NCBI GenBank assembly: GCA_017963165.1
Contig: JAGCTZ010000085.1
Coordinates: forward strand, 1 to 11,481
Reading direction: 5' to 3'
Origin: Treponema sp.
GTDB lineage: Bacteria > Spirochaetota > Spirochaetia > Treponematales > Treponemataceae
Length of the DNA stretch: 11,481 nt
Each line of letters starts with the position of its first letter. Position 1 is the stretch's first letter. The translations under genes were made by a program, and so were the position numbers. This document shows, one piece after another, positions 1 to 6,813 of this stretch. Below the pieces are notes generated by a model, which was given only the letters and a program-made list of their open reading frames with translations, was not told where the DNA came from and searched no databases.

Positions 1-750
1 GAACGCATCAATCGCGCCGGAGACGATGCATCAGGACTTGCTGTATCAGAAAAGATGCGCAGCCAAATCCGTGGATTGAACCAGGCTAGTAAGAACATTA
101 CTAATGCTGTTTCTTTCATCCAGACAACCGAAGGTTATCTTGGAGAAACAACAGACATTCTTCAGCGTGTTCGTGAACTTGCTGTTCAGTCTGCAAACGG
201 TATCTACAGCGACGAAGATCGCATGCAGATTCAGGTTGAAGTATCACAGCTCGTTGCTGAAGTTGACCGCATTGCAAGCGTAGCTCAGTTCAACGGTATG
301 AATATGCTTACTGGACGCTTCGCAGAAGATGGCGGACAGACAATGCAGTTCCAGGTTGGTGCAAACATGGACCAGAACACAAGAGTCTTCATTGGTACAA
401 TGACAGCCCAGGCTTTAGGTCTTAAGGGAGTTCAGGGTAGCGATGAACAGATTTCAATTTCTGATCCTGAGTCAGCAAACATGGTATTGGGCACTATTGA
501 TGAAGCTTTGAAAGTTGTAAACAAACAGCGCGCAGACCTTGGTGCTTATCAGAACAGATTCGAACTTGCTGCTAAAGGTGTAAACGTTGCTGCTGAAAAC
601 ACCCAGGCTTCTGAATCTCGTATCCGTGATACAGATATGGCTTCAGAGATGGTTGAATTCACAAAGAACAGCATTCTCACACAGGCTGGAACAGCAATGC
701 TTGCACAGGCAAACTCACAGTCACAGACTGTACTTGCACTTCTGCAGTAG
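1..750 (+). CDS. flaB: FlaB-type periplasmic flagellin (5' end missing)
   Basis: Core subunit of the spirochaete periplasmic flagellar filament. Frame 1 is open from the first base, reading [20 protein letters not shown], which is the classic flagellin N-terminal D0/D1 motif, so the gene starts outside the window. By comparison with treponemal FlaB proteins of about 285 residues, some 35 N-terminal residues are missing. Further on there are [15 protein letters not shown] and [19 protein letters not shown] (D1 helices), then a short middle with no D2/D3 outer domain, and a D0 C-terminus ending [19 protein letters not shown]. The missing outer domain is normal for FlaB. Compared with the following genes it uses more C-ending codons, as expected of a very highly expressed gene. 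Treponemes carry several flaB copies, and I cannot tell which paralogue this is. Stop TAG, followed by a stem-loop and a terminator. Confidence 0.95.
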   Translation, partial: ERINRAGDDASGLAVSEKMRSQIRGLNQASKNITNAVSFIQTTEGYLGETTDILQRVRELAVQSANGIYSDEDRMQIQVEVSQLVAEVDRIASVAQFNGMNMLTGRFAEDGGQTMQFQVGANMDQNTRVFIGTMTAQALGLKGVQGSDEQISISDPESANMVLGTIDEALKVVNKQRADLGAYQNRFELAAKGVNVAAENTQASESRIRDTDMASEMVEFTKNSILTQAGTAMLAQANSQSQTVLALLQ

Positions 751-755
751 TTTCA

Positions 756-794
756 TGCGTCAAAGAAATAACTGGATGTCATTTTTTTGACGCA
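756..794 (+). promoter_or_regulatory. Stem-loop with GGAUGU in its loop, 3' of flaB
   Basis: Bases 756-769 pair with 781-794 in a continuous 14-bp stem with one G-U pair. This leaves an 11-nt loop, AACTGGATGTC. The loop presents GGATGT, the 3' half of the CsrA/RsmA recognition consensus, in the preferred hairpin-loop setting. The T run sits inside the stem, so this is not itself a standard terminator. It lies 5 bases after the flaB stop and ahead of the true terminator, so it would be in the flaB 3' UTR. The hairpin is seen in the sequence; the role (CsrA binding or mRNA stabilisation) is inferred. Confidence 0.55.
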
Positions 795-806
795 AAAGAT
801 ATAATT

Positions 807-840
807 AGAAGGGGTGCGCCCCCCTTCTGGTTATTTTTTC
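807..840 (+). terminator. Intrinsic terminator after flaB
   Basis: An 8-bp stem, AGAAGGGG (807-814) with CCCCTTCT (821-828), closes a 6-nt loop and is followed by a T-rich tail (831-839). It ends the flaB transcript. Partial read-through into flaG is possible, because no convincing promoter is visible between here and the flaG start. Confidence 0.85.
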
Positions 841-909
841 AAGGATGAAACAAATTCAACAACCAGGATGAAAATCCAAAGGTCGTGGATTTGTATAATA
901 CAAGGAGGA
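839..909 (+). promoter_or_regulatory. GGA-rich flaG leader, candidate CsrA-binding sites
   Basis: The leader has GGA cores at 843-845, 866-868, 887-889, 904-906 and 907-909. The one at 904 lies in ATACAAGGAGGA (898-909), which matches the CsrA consensus RUACARGGAUGU at 10 of 12 positions and overlaps the Shine-Dalgarno AAGGAGG (902-908) of flaG. TCAAGGATGA (839-848) and ACCAGGATGA (862-871) each match ACARGGAUGU at 8 of 10. The 887 site is weaker. Several spaced sites, one over the ribosome binding site, is the known layout of CsrA-repressed leaders. csrA and fliW are encoded in this window. Binding itself is inferred. Confidence 0.5.
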
Positions 910-915
910 GAGCCA

Positions 916-1296
916 ATGAATACTATAACTTCAAATGCTATGGTTCATACGGCAATGGATGGCCAGTCTCTCTACTCTGCTGTTTCAGTTCAAAAAAGTA
1001 CTGTTGCAAAACAGACAGTGGAACTTATGACTCCTACAGGAGCACAGGTTGCACAAAACATCGAACAGAATCTTGCTCAAATTAAGGAAGATTCACAGCA
1101 GCTTCAGAAAATGTACGAAATGGTGGACGGAAGAAAACTTCAGTTCAACATAAACAAAGAGCTAGGTGCTGTTGTCGTACGCGTAGTAGATTCCAATACC
1201 AACCAGGTATTAAAGGAGATTCCATCGGAAGACATACAGAAATTAAAGCTCAGGCTTCGAAAAGCAATCGGCAATTTGTTTGATGCTAAAATTTAG
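916..1296 (+). CDS. flaG: FlaG family flagellar protein
   Basis: A 126-residue FlaG-family protein, thought to act in flagellar filament assembly or length control. The N-terminal 70 residues are polar and helix-prone, as in other FlaG proteins. The conserved block is at about residues 72-110: GRKLQFNINKELGAVVVRVV, then D92, VLKEIP and EDIQKL, matching the family pattern of a beta hairpin followed by 'VI(K/R)xIPxEx'. The start is ATG 916, with a strong AAGGAGG Shine-Dalgarno at 902-908. The frame stays open upstream to 814, but that extension would run through the terminator. The gene lies between flaB and fliD, the usual FlaG position, with fliD starting 37 bp after its stop. Translation may be under CsrA control, because the ribosome binding site is embedded in a near-consensus CsrA site. 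Confidence 0.9.
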   Translation: MNTITSNAMVHTAMDGQSLYSAVSVQKSTVAKQTVELMTPTGAQVAQNIEQNLAQIKEDSQQLQKMYEMVDGRKLQFNINKELGAVVVRVVDSNTNQVLKEIPSEDIQKLKLRLRKAIGNLFDAKI

Positions 1297-1333
1297 AAGA
1301 CAGTTTTAATAAAGTATTTTTCCGGGTATATTT

Positions 1334-3397
1334 ATGGCTGGATTATCAATACCAGGCGTTACAGACACTTACAATACAAATGATACTGTAGAAAAACTTA
1401 TGCAAATCGAGCGGATTCCGTTAACAAGGGAACAGAATCAGCTCGATGAGTATAAGGCTCAGCAGTCGGCCTGGCGCGAAGTAAACACTCAACTAACATC
1501 TCTTCGTGACAGCACCAAAACACTTTACTCTTACGAAAATCCTTTTAATAATAAATTAATTTCCTCTTCTGATGAAAATGCAGTAACAGCAACAGCTAAC
1601 AGAAGCGCAGACATTCAATCATTTAAAATTGACGTAATTCAACCGGCTACAGCAGACAGATTCCTTACAGAAGAGCTTCCTGCTGATTATAAAGTTGCAG
1701 CCGGAGTTTATACCTACAAAGTTGGCGAAAAACAGCTTACAATAAATTGGAAAGGCGGAACCTTAAAAGATTTTTCTGCCGCAATAAACAAGCGAAGCAA
1801 CGGAATTGTAAAATCAATGATTGTAGGTGCAAGTGCCGGTAAAAAGACACTTTTAATTGAATCACTTACAACAGGAAAAGAAAATAAACTTGTTTTCGAA
1901 GGCGCTGCCAAGGATTTTGCAATTGAAAGCGGAATGATTTCCCCCGTAAAAAGCAGCACAACAAGCTTTGGCGGAACAACAGCCGAAGTAAAACAAGTAT
2001 CATATAAAGAAACTAATAAACAGGCCGGAATGCCTGATATTTCACTAACAAGAACACAGATTTCTGATGGAAAAGTTTCTGTTCAACCACGCGGAGGCTA
2101 TGAAGCTTCTGTTCCTCAAAGTGCAGCAAATAATTCCAACACACATATAACCTTTACTGTAAAAGCAACTTCAATTCAGGATATTACAGAAGAAATAAAT
2201 AATACAGCTGCTGAACCTGTAATTCCAGATGCCGGTTATGCAGAGTTCGGCGGTATTTCAATTCAGAATTCACAATCAGAAACTCTTCTTCCTAAATCAA
2301 ACCAAAAGGTTGAACCTGTAGATCCTGTTACTACTAAAAACATTTTTTATGCAGTATTCAATGACGGAACAGAACGCGTAATTTCTACACCAGATATCCT
2401 TAATGAAAAAGAACAGACAATTGATATCGATCTTTCGGAATACAAAGGAATAAAATCAATTTCCGTAAGAAATGCAAATACTGCTTACAGTCTTGAAGTT
2501 TCACAATTTAGCACATACGATTCTACGGCAAATCTTGGCTATGCTCCAAATCACGCAATTTCGGAAGCAGGCGATGCAATCATCAAATATGAAGGAATTA
2601 CAATTACAAGACCTTCAAATGATATTGATGATGTTGTCCCAGAAATCACTCTTCATGTGCACGAAAAAACAGAAAAAACTGCAACTCTTGCCGTCAAAGT
2701 AGATAAGGAAGCTTCAAAAAATGCACTTATCGAATTTGTCGGAAGATATAATCAGGCATTGGCAAAAATAAATGTATTGTCTCAAAATAAACCAGACTTA
2801 ATTGATGAACTTGATTACCTTACTGATGATGAAAAAGAAAAGCTTACAGAACAGCTTGGAATGTTCCAGACAGATTCTTCACTTTCAAACATCAAAAGTA
2901 ATATGCAGACAATTCTTTCCACAAATTACAGGTACTCAGAAAATGCAGAAATAACTACCCTATCTCAGCTTGGCATTTCTACAAATGCTTCCGGTTATTC
3001 TGGTTCATATTCTCAAAGCAGACTCCGTGGTTATCTTGAAATTGATGAAAAGAAACTTGATGATGCATTAGAAAATCATCTTGATGATATTAAAAATCTT
3101 TTTGGTTATGATACAGACGGCGACCTTATAATTGACGAAGGAATTGCTTACAAGCTTGATAAACAGATTACTGCATATACACAGACAGGCGGAATCCTTG
3201 CTCTTAAAACATCAACACTTGATTCAAAAATCAAAAGTTCACAAACCCGCATAACAAAGCTTGAAGATCAGATGGATAAAAAAGAAGCAGAGCTTAAACA
3301 AAAATACAGCACAATGCAGGGAACTTTAAGCAGTCTTGAAAACCAGCAGACTACAATTTCTAATTTTACAAAACAACAGCAGAATAACAAGAACTAA
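1334..3397 (+). CDS. fliD: Flagellar filament cap protein FliD (HAP2)
   Basis: A 687-residue filament cap protein, needed for flagellin polymerisation at the growing tip, here within the periplasm. The start MAGLSIPGV followed by a helix, then KLMQIERIPLTREQNQLDEY and QQSAWREVNTQLTSLRDSTK (residues about 17-65), is the FliD N-terminal domain. It continues to the beta segment around ADIQSFKIDVIQPATADRF. The middle (about 110-450) is variable and beta-rich. The C-terminal domain runs from about residue 460 (FVGRYNQALAKI) and includes LSQLGIST and LDDIKNLFGY. It ends in a long coiled coil (about 628-680) rich in K, E and Q, as in other FliD proteins. The length is on the long side but usual for spirochaetes. 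No Shine-Dalgarno is visible before ATG 1334 (TTTCCGGGTATATTT), so initiation may be weak or depend on upstream translation. Confidence 0.93.
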   Translation: MAGLSIPGVTDTYNTNDTVEKLMQIERIPLTREQNQLDEYKAQQSAWREVNTQLTSLRDSTKTLYSYENPFNNKLISSSDENAVTATANRSADIQSFKIDVIQPATADRFLTEELPADYKVAAGVYTYKVGEKQLTINWKGGTLKDFSAAINKRSNGIVKSMIVGASAGKKTLLIESLTTGKENKLVFEGAAKDFAIESGMISPVKSSTTSFGGTTAEVKQVSYKETNKQAGMPDISLTRTQISDGKVSVQPRGGYEASVPQSAANNSNTHITFTVKATSIQDITEEINNTAAEPVIPDAGYAEFGGISIQNSQSETLLPKSNQKVEPVDPVTTKNIFYAVFNDGTERVISTPDILNEKEQTIDIDLSEYKGIKSISVRNANTAYSLEVSQFSTYDSTANLGYAPNHAISEAGDAIIKYEGITITRPSNDIDDVVPEITLHVHEKTEKTATLAVKVDKEASKNALIEFVGRYNQALAKINVLSQNKPDLIDELDYLTDDEKEKLTEQLGMFQTDSSLSNIKSNMQTILSTNYRYSENAEITTLSQLGISTNASGYSGSYSQSRLRGYLEIDEKKLDDALENHLDDIKNLFGYDTDGDLIIDEGIAYKLDKQITAYTQTGGILALKTSTLDSKIKSSQTRITKLEDQMDKKEAELKQKYSTMQGTLSSLENQQTTISNFTKQQQNNKN

Positions 3398-3411
3398 TTG
3401 GGAGGAATATA

Positions 3412-4005
3412 ATGATTAGTTTTTACATCAACGGCGATCAGGTAGAAGTTCAGCTTGAAGGAGAATCTACAGTAGGTGATGTTCTTAAATCTTTTGAAAT
3501 GACCTGCGAAGAAAATAAAGCCGCCGTAATTGGAATAACAGTAGACGGAAATCAGATAACAGCAGAAACTTTTGACGAAGCTTCTGCAAAACCCTTAGGA
3601 AAAGATACAAAGTTTGAATTTTCAGTTGTAACAAAAGATTCTATTCAACAGGCTTTTTCAGCACTTTCTCAATTATTTTCTGAGCTTTCTGTTCAGATGG
3701 AAAATGTTCCGGCAGCCCTTCAAAGTGGAAAAAATAAAGAAGTAAGTGAATCAATCAAAAAGGTTGCAGACAGCATAGATCAGTTCTGCCATATTGCAGC
3801 GCTCGCAACACTTTTCCCGGAAGACTTTCATAATACAAAAATTAATGGAATGCAGTTCAGCGACTTCTTTAATGATTTTTCACCTATTCTTCTTGATTTT
3901 GAACAGGCACTTCAGAACAATGACACAGTTTTGATTGGAGATTTATCTGAATATGAAATTTGCCCAAGATTAAAGGCAATTTCTGAAACTCTTAAAAACG
4001 TTTAG
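3412..4005 (+). CDS. Unrecognised 197-aa protein in the fliD operon
   Basis: I do not recognise a named family. Residues 1-75 look like a small beta-grasp (ubiquitin/ThiS-like) unit: MISFYINGDQVEVQLEG, then a helix (TVGDVLKSFEM), then alternating strands (AAVIGITVDGNQI and KFEFSVVTKD). Residues 78-197 are almost wholly helical and acidic, with an FxxLSQLFSEL helix and an aromatic middle (DFFNDFSPILLDFEQAL). There is no signal peptide or membrane segment, so it is probably cytoplasmic. It starts 14 bp after fliD with a good GGGAGG ribosome binding site and is followed 18 bp later by the PilZ gene. In many bacteria the genes after fliD encode the chaperones FliS and FliT. An export-chaperone or assembly role is a guess from position and helical content only. 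Confidence 0.75.
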   Translation: MISFYINGDQVEVQLEGESTVGDVLKSFEMTCEENKAAVIGITVDGNQITAETFDEASAKPLGKDTKFEFSVVTKDSIQQAFSALSQLFSELSVQMENVPAALQSGKNKEVSESIKKVADSIDQFCHIAALATLFPEDFHNTKINGMQFSDFFNDFSPILLDFEQALQNNDTVLIGDLSEYEICPRLKAISETLKNV

Positions 4006-4023
4006 GCTAAAACGGAGGTCAAT

Positions 4024-5136
4024 ATGATTTATTTTCAAATAGGTTCTTCTCCGCTCATGGCAAGACAAAGCTTCCCTATTGCAATGTTTATGGTGGCAAT
4101 TCTTATTCTTGCTGCTATTGTTTTTGCAATATGGTTTTTTACAAGATTTCTTATTGACTATAAAAAATCAGACAAATATATCCAGAAACAACTTTCAAGA
4201 CAGACAACCTTCAAGGATGTTAAAAAATTTATTGCAGATAACAGACTTTCCAATGAAGAGGAAACAATGTTATGGAATATGTGTAGAACACAAAAGCTTC
4301 CTAACATAAATTATTACATTAAAAACCCCGAACCACTTTCTGAAAATTTTTATAATTATTATTTTACGCTTAAGAACAGCGGTGCAAGTGCACAGGATAT
4401 AGATATTTTCTTTACATTAAATTTTAATGTTGAAAAAATTTCAGCAGCAACAAAAAATCTTCTTTCGACAAAACAGCTTTTACCAGAAGCAATTGTTTTT
4501 TATCTTACACACGAAAGCGAACAGTTTCCTTTTTATGTAAAATCAAACACACAGGATTTTCTTGCACTTGAAATTCCAAAATTTATGTTTGATAATCCTA
4601 ACTTAAAACCACCGCTTCTTGAACGTTTACGCTTTATTACAAAATCTCCAAATGGAATGACTTATCATTTTACATCAAGAGCAATGAGATATCAGACAAA
4701 TCCTGATGGAAAAATTTACATGATTATTGCTCATTCAGAAGATCTTTTAAATCAGGCACATCGTAATTCTAAGCGTGAATCCATTGATGCAGATTGCGTT
4801 TTTTCTCCTGCAAGACATGCGCATCTTGAAAATGAATCTAAGAAATCACAAAAAAATGATGATGAATTATTCCTTGTAACCCCAAAAGAATATCCTGGAA
4901 AAGTTACAAACATTTCTTCGGGTGGTTGCTGTATAAAAACAAAATTACCAATAAAAGAAAAGCAGTATCTTTCTGTAAAAATTCCTAATCTTGAAATCCA
5001 CGAAAATATGATTGGAATTATCAGAAAAACACGCAAGCTGTTAGACAACACTTACAATCTTCATATTCAATTCCTGCAGATTTCGATAGAAGCAAAAAAC
5101 AGAATCAACGCTTATGCGTTCAAGTATGAAATTTAA
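4024..5136 (+). CDS. Membrane-anchored PilZ (YcgR-like) c-di-GMP receptor
   Basis: A 370-residue protein with one strong N-terminal membrane segment (about residues 17-44, FPIAMFMVAILILAAIVFAI) followed by basic residues, so the bulk faces the cytoplasm. Residues about 50-165 are helical. Residues about 170-240 resemble the YcgR/PilZN beta domain that precedes PilZ in flagellar brake proteins. The PilZ domain (about 245-368) carries both c-di-GMP signatures: RxxxR at R247-R251 (RNSKR) and (D/N)xSxxG at N296-G301 (NISSGG). It should therefore bind the nucleotide. The start is ATG 4024 with a GGAGGT ribosome binding site. Its place in the fliD run suggests that it links c-di-GMP to motility; this is inference, supported by YcgR and by spirochaete PilZ proteins known to affect motility. 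The two adjacent cysteines after the NISSGG motif are unusual. Confidence 0.88.
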   Translation: MIYFQIGSSPLMARQSFPIAMFMVAILILAAIVFAIWFFTRFLIDYKKSDKYIQKQLSRQTTFKDVKKFIADNRLSNEEETMLWNMCRTQKLPNINYYIKNPEPLSENFYNYYFTLKNSGASAQDIDIFFTLNFNVEKISAATKNLLSTKQLLPEAIVFYLTHESEQFPFYVKSNTQDFLALEIPKFMFDNPNLKPPLLERLRFITKSPNGMTYHFTSRAMRYQTNPDGKIYMIIAHSEDLLNQAHRNSKRESIDADCVFSPARHAHLENESKKSQKNDDELFLVTPKEYPGKVTNISSGGCCIKTKLPIKEKQYLSVKIPNLEIHENMIGIIRKTRKLLDNTYNLHIQFLQISIEAKNRINAYAFKYEI

Positions 5137-5152
5137 AATATAAAATAACTAC

Positions 5153-5181
5153 TTGCCTACTCGTGTTTTTTCTATTATTCT
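5153..5181 (+). promoter_or_regulatory. Weak sigma-70-like promoter before the 87-aa gene
   Basis: TTGCCT (5153-5158) and TATTCT (5176-5181) are separated by 17 bp, each matching 4 of 6 consensus bases. Transcription would begin around 5188, giving an almost leaderless mRNA for the gene at 5191, which has no Shine-Dalgarno. In such AT-rich DNA this may be chance; read-through from the PilZ gene 54 bp upstream is the alternative. Confidence 0.25.
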
Positions 5182-5190
5182 ATAAGTATT

Positions 5191-5454
5191 ATGCGAGTTG
5201 TTGAACTACAAAATCTTGTTCGCAAGGATGTTCAAATCTTTTATATCCGTAAATATACTGCAACTGCTGTACTTGATTTAACTGCACGCAATGCAAATGT
5301 GGATATTGATTTTACAATAGAAATGGATCCTTTGGGCTGCAAGAATTTTTCACTCTCAATAAATACACAGATTGATTATCCTCTTCTTCCAATACGAAAA
5401 TCAATTCTTGACTATATAACAAAACTAGAACTCGAAGGCAAATTACCTTGCTGA
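5191..5454 (+). CDS. Unrecognised 87-aa protein upstream of tsaE
   Basis: A small protein of no family I recognise. It reads as alternating beta strands (VQIFYIRKYTATAVLDLTA, VDIDFTIEMDP, FSLSINTQIDYPLLPI) followed by one C-terminal helix (RKSILDYITKLELEGKLPC). There is no signal peptide or membrane segment. It is probably real: the codon use matches its neighbours, it is the only open frame filling the gap between the PilZ gene and tsaE, and its stop overlaps the tsaE start by 7 bp (TTGCTGA), a typical translational-coupling arrangement. No Shine-Dalgarno precedes ATG 5191. It could be a regulator or an accessory of either the motility or the tRNA-modification genes; nothing in the sequence decides. 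Confidence 0.7.
   Translation: MRVVELQNLVRKDVQIFYIRKYTATAVLDLTARNANVDIDFTIEMDPLGCKNFSLSINTQIDYPLLPIRKSILDYITKLELEGKLPC
5434..5438 (+). promoter_or_regulatory. Ribosome binding site supporting the TTG start of tsaE
   Basis: GAAGG lies 9 bases before TTG 5448, inside the end of the preceding gene. It supports initiation at this non-ATG codon, the only start that keeps the TsaE N-terminus. Confidence 0.5.
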
Positions 5455-5882
5455 CATTTCATACAAAATCAGAACAGGAAACAATTCAACTCGGCGAAAA
5501 AATCGGCAGTCTTCTAAAAAAAGGAGACATTATTGCCATGCAGGGAACTCTTGCTGCAGGTAAAACTACTATAACCAAAGGAATAGCCAGCGCTCTTGGA
5601 ATTACAGATACAATCACAAGTCCTACTTTTTGTTTAATCAGTGAATACTACGGTCGTATGCCGCTTTATCATATGGACGTTTACCGCCTTGACGGACGAG
5701 AAGATTTTATTAACCTTGGGACAGATGATATGCTTTATGGAGATGGAGTTTGCATTATAGAATGGAGTGAAAAAATTATGGAAGAGCTGCCATCAAATAC
5801 AATCATTCTTAAGCTTACCCCACAGGAAGACGGCTCGCGTATAATTGAAATTGAAAACTGGAATAATGGTGAAATAAAATGA
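5448..5882 (+). CDS. tsaE: tRNA t6A synthesis ATPase TsaE
   Basis: A 144-residue P-loop ATPase that works with TsaB and TsaD to put threonylcarbamoyl on A37 of ANN-reading tRNAs. The Walker A motif is G33-T-L-A-A-G-K-T40. Next come the family block SPTFCLISEYY (58-68), the MDVYRL motif (D77) and CIIEWSEKI (102-110), the TsaE 'IEW' signature. The length is near the usual 140-160. The start must be TTG 5448, since the next ATG would remove the first 30 residues up to the P-loop. GAAGG at 5434-5438 is a plausible ribosome binding site. The start overlaps the previous gene by 7 bp, and the stop overlaps the tsaB ATG (ATGA). One oddity is Ala36 where the family usually has Gly (LGAGKT); the essential G, K and T are intact. 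Confidence 0.93.
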   Translation: MLTFHTKSEQETIQLGEKIGSLLKKGDIIAMQGTLAAGKTTITKGIASALGITDTITSPTFCLISEYYGRMPLYHMDVYRLDGREDFINLGTDDMLYGDGVCIIEWSEKIMEELPSNTIILKLTPQEDGSRIIEIENWNNGEIK

Positions 5883-6556
5883 AAGCTTTAGCAATAGACT
5901 GTGCCTGTTCTAGAATGACAGTTGCCGCAAAAAACGAAGATAAAACTTTTACTGCAATTTATGATATTGGAATGAGACAGTCAGAAACTCTTGTTCCTGC
6001 AATTGATTATGCACTTGAAAAAGCAGGTCTTGCCAAAAATGAACTTGATTACACTACCCTTACAATTGGACCTGGAAGCTTTACCGGACTTCGCTTAGGC
6101 ATTTCGGCACTCAAGGCAATTGAATGTGCTTTTGGTACTCCTGTTTATGGAATTTCTTCTTTGGAAACTTACGCATTTCCTTTTATCAATTCAAAGATTC
6201 CAACTTTAAGTTGTATTGATGCTAACAAAGACAGATTTTATGCGGACATTTATCATTCTGGAAAGATTGTTTTGGAAGATGGCGATTATGATATTCCTTT
6301 TATAATTGACAGGCTTAAAAATATTTCTGAATTAAACGTTACAGGCATGAAAGGTGATGTTGCAAAATTAATTAATTTACTTGAAAAAAACGGCTGCGTT
6401 AAAAACTGGAATACAATTGCAGTTGCGTCGGTTACAACAGATTGTCTCTTTGAACTTGCAGAGAAAAAAATAACCGCCAAAGCTCCTTCTTTAAAGGATT
6501 TTGACGGTCCTGTATATCTTCGTGCAAGCGAAGCAGAAATTAAGTTGAATCAATAA
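5879..6556 (+). CDS. tsaB: tRNA t6A synthesis subunit TsaB (YeaZ)
   Basis: A 225-residue protein of the ASKHA fold that scaffolds TsaD and TsaE in t6A formation. The N-terminal strand LAIDCACSRMTVAA is the phosphate-1-type motif, QSETLVPAIDYAL (34-46) corresponds to the family 'HSExLLPxI' segment, and GPGSFTGLRLG (64-74) is the diagnostic TsaB signature, followed by PVYGISSLETYA. The family histidine before S35 is glutamine here. The start ATG overlaps the tsaE stop as ATGA, so the pair is translationally coupled. Neither tRNA at the right of the window reads ANN codons, so the two are not functional partners. The gene ends only 5 bp from the convergent csrA stop. Confidence 0.94.
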   Translation: MKALAIDCACSRMTVAAKNEDKTFTAIYDIGMRQSETLVPAIDYALEKAGLAKNELDYTTLTIGPGSFTGLRLGISALKAIECAFGTPVYGISSLETYAFPFINSKIPTLSCIDANKDRFYADIYHSGKIVLEDGDYDIPFIIDRLKNISELNVTGMKGDVAKLINLLEKNGCVKNWNTIAVASVTTDCLFELAEKKITAKAPSLKDFDGPVYLRASEAEIKLNQ

Positions 6557-6561
6557 AATAA

Positions 6562-6813
6562 TTATTTTTTCAACAGTTTCGACAATGCGCTTACTGCATC
6601 GCGAGCCTTATTATTACCGCTTTCTGAAACTGCGGCAACGGCAGCTTTATTTTCTTTTTGGATGGCATCAAAGACTTCCTGGCGGAAAACCTTTACGTGC
6701 TTTGGAGCCTCTACACCAATCTTAACCTGATCACCGTGAACGTCAATCAGTGTAATTGTAATATCTTCGCCAATCTTTATTTTTTCATCAATTTTACGCG
6801 AGAGGATAAGCAT
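6562..6813 (-). CDS. csrA: Carbon storage regulator CsrA, translational repressor
   Basis: An 83-residue RNA-binding dimer that binds GGA motifs in mRNA leaders, usually blocking ribosome entry. The start [20 protein letters not shown] gives L4 and R6; [14 protein letters not shown] gives V40, V42 and R44, the RNA-contact residues. It is longer than the roughly 61-residue gammaproteobacterial form: residues about 55-83 are an Ala/Ser/Lys-rich helical tail. In Bacillus, a C-terminal extension of CsrA contributes to FliW binding. The ATG overlaps the fliW stop by one base (TAATG), with an AAAGGAG ribosome binding site inside the fliW end, so synthesis of regulator and antagonist is coupled. It is the last gene of the flgN operon. 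In Borrelia the csrA product represses flagellin translation. Confidence 0.96.
   Translation of the reverse strand: MLILSRKIDEKIKIGEDITITLIDVHGDQVKIGVEAPKHVKVFRQEVFDAIQKENKAAVAAVSESGNNKARDAVSALSKLLKK

Noticed and set aside
894..899. TATAAT as a -10 box for flaG
   Set aside because: No -35-like sequence lies 16-18 bp upstream, and the start would fall inside the Shine-Dalgarno.
814..915. N-terminal extension of FlaG from an upstream ATG at 814
   Set aside because: It would be translated through the flaB terminator and lacks a ribosome site; ATG 916 has a strong one and matches the family length.
4752..5051. Minus-strand open frame inside the PilZ gene
   Set aside because: It lies wholly within a gene with clear PilZ motifs and has no recognisable protein features.
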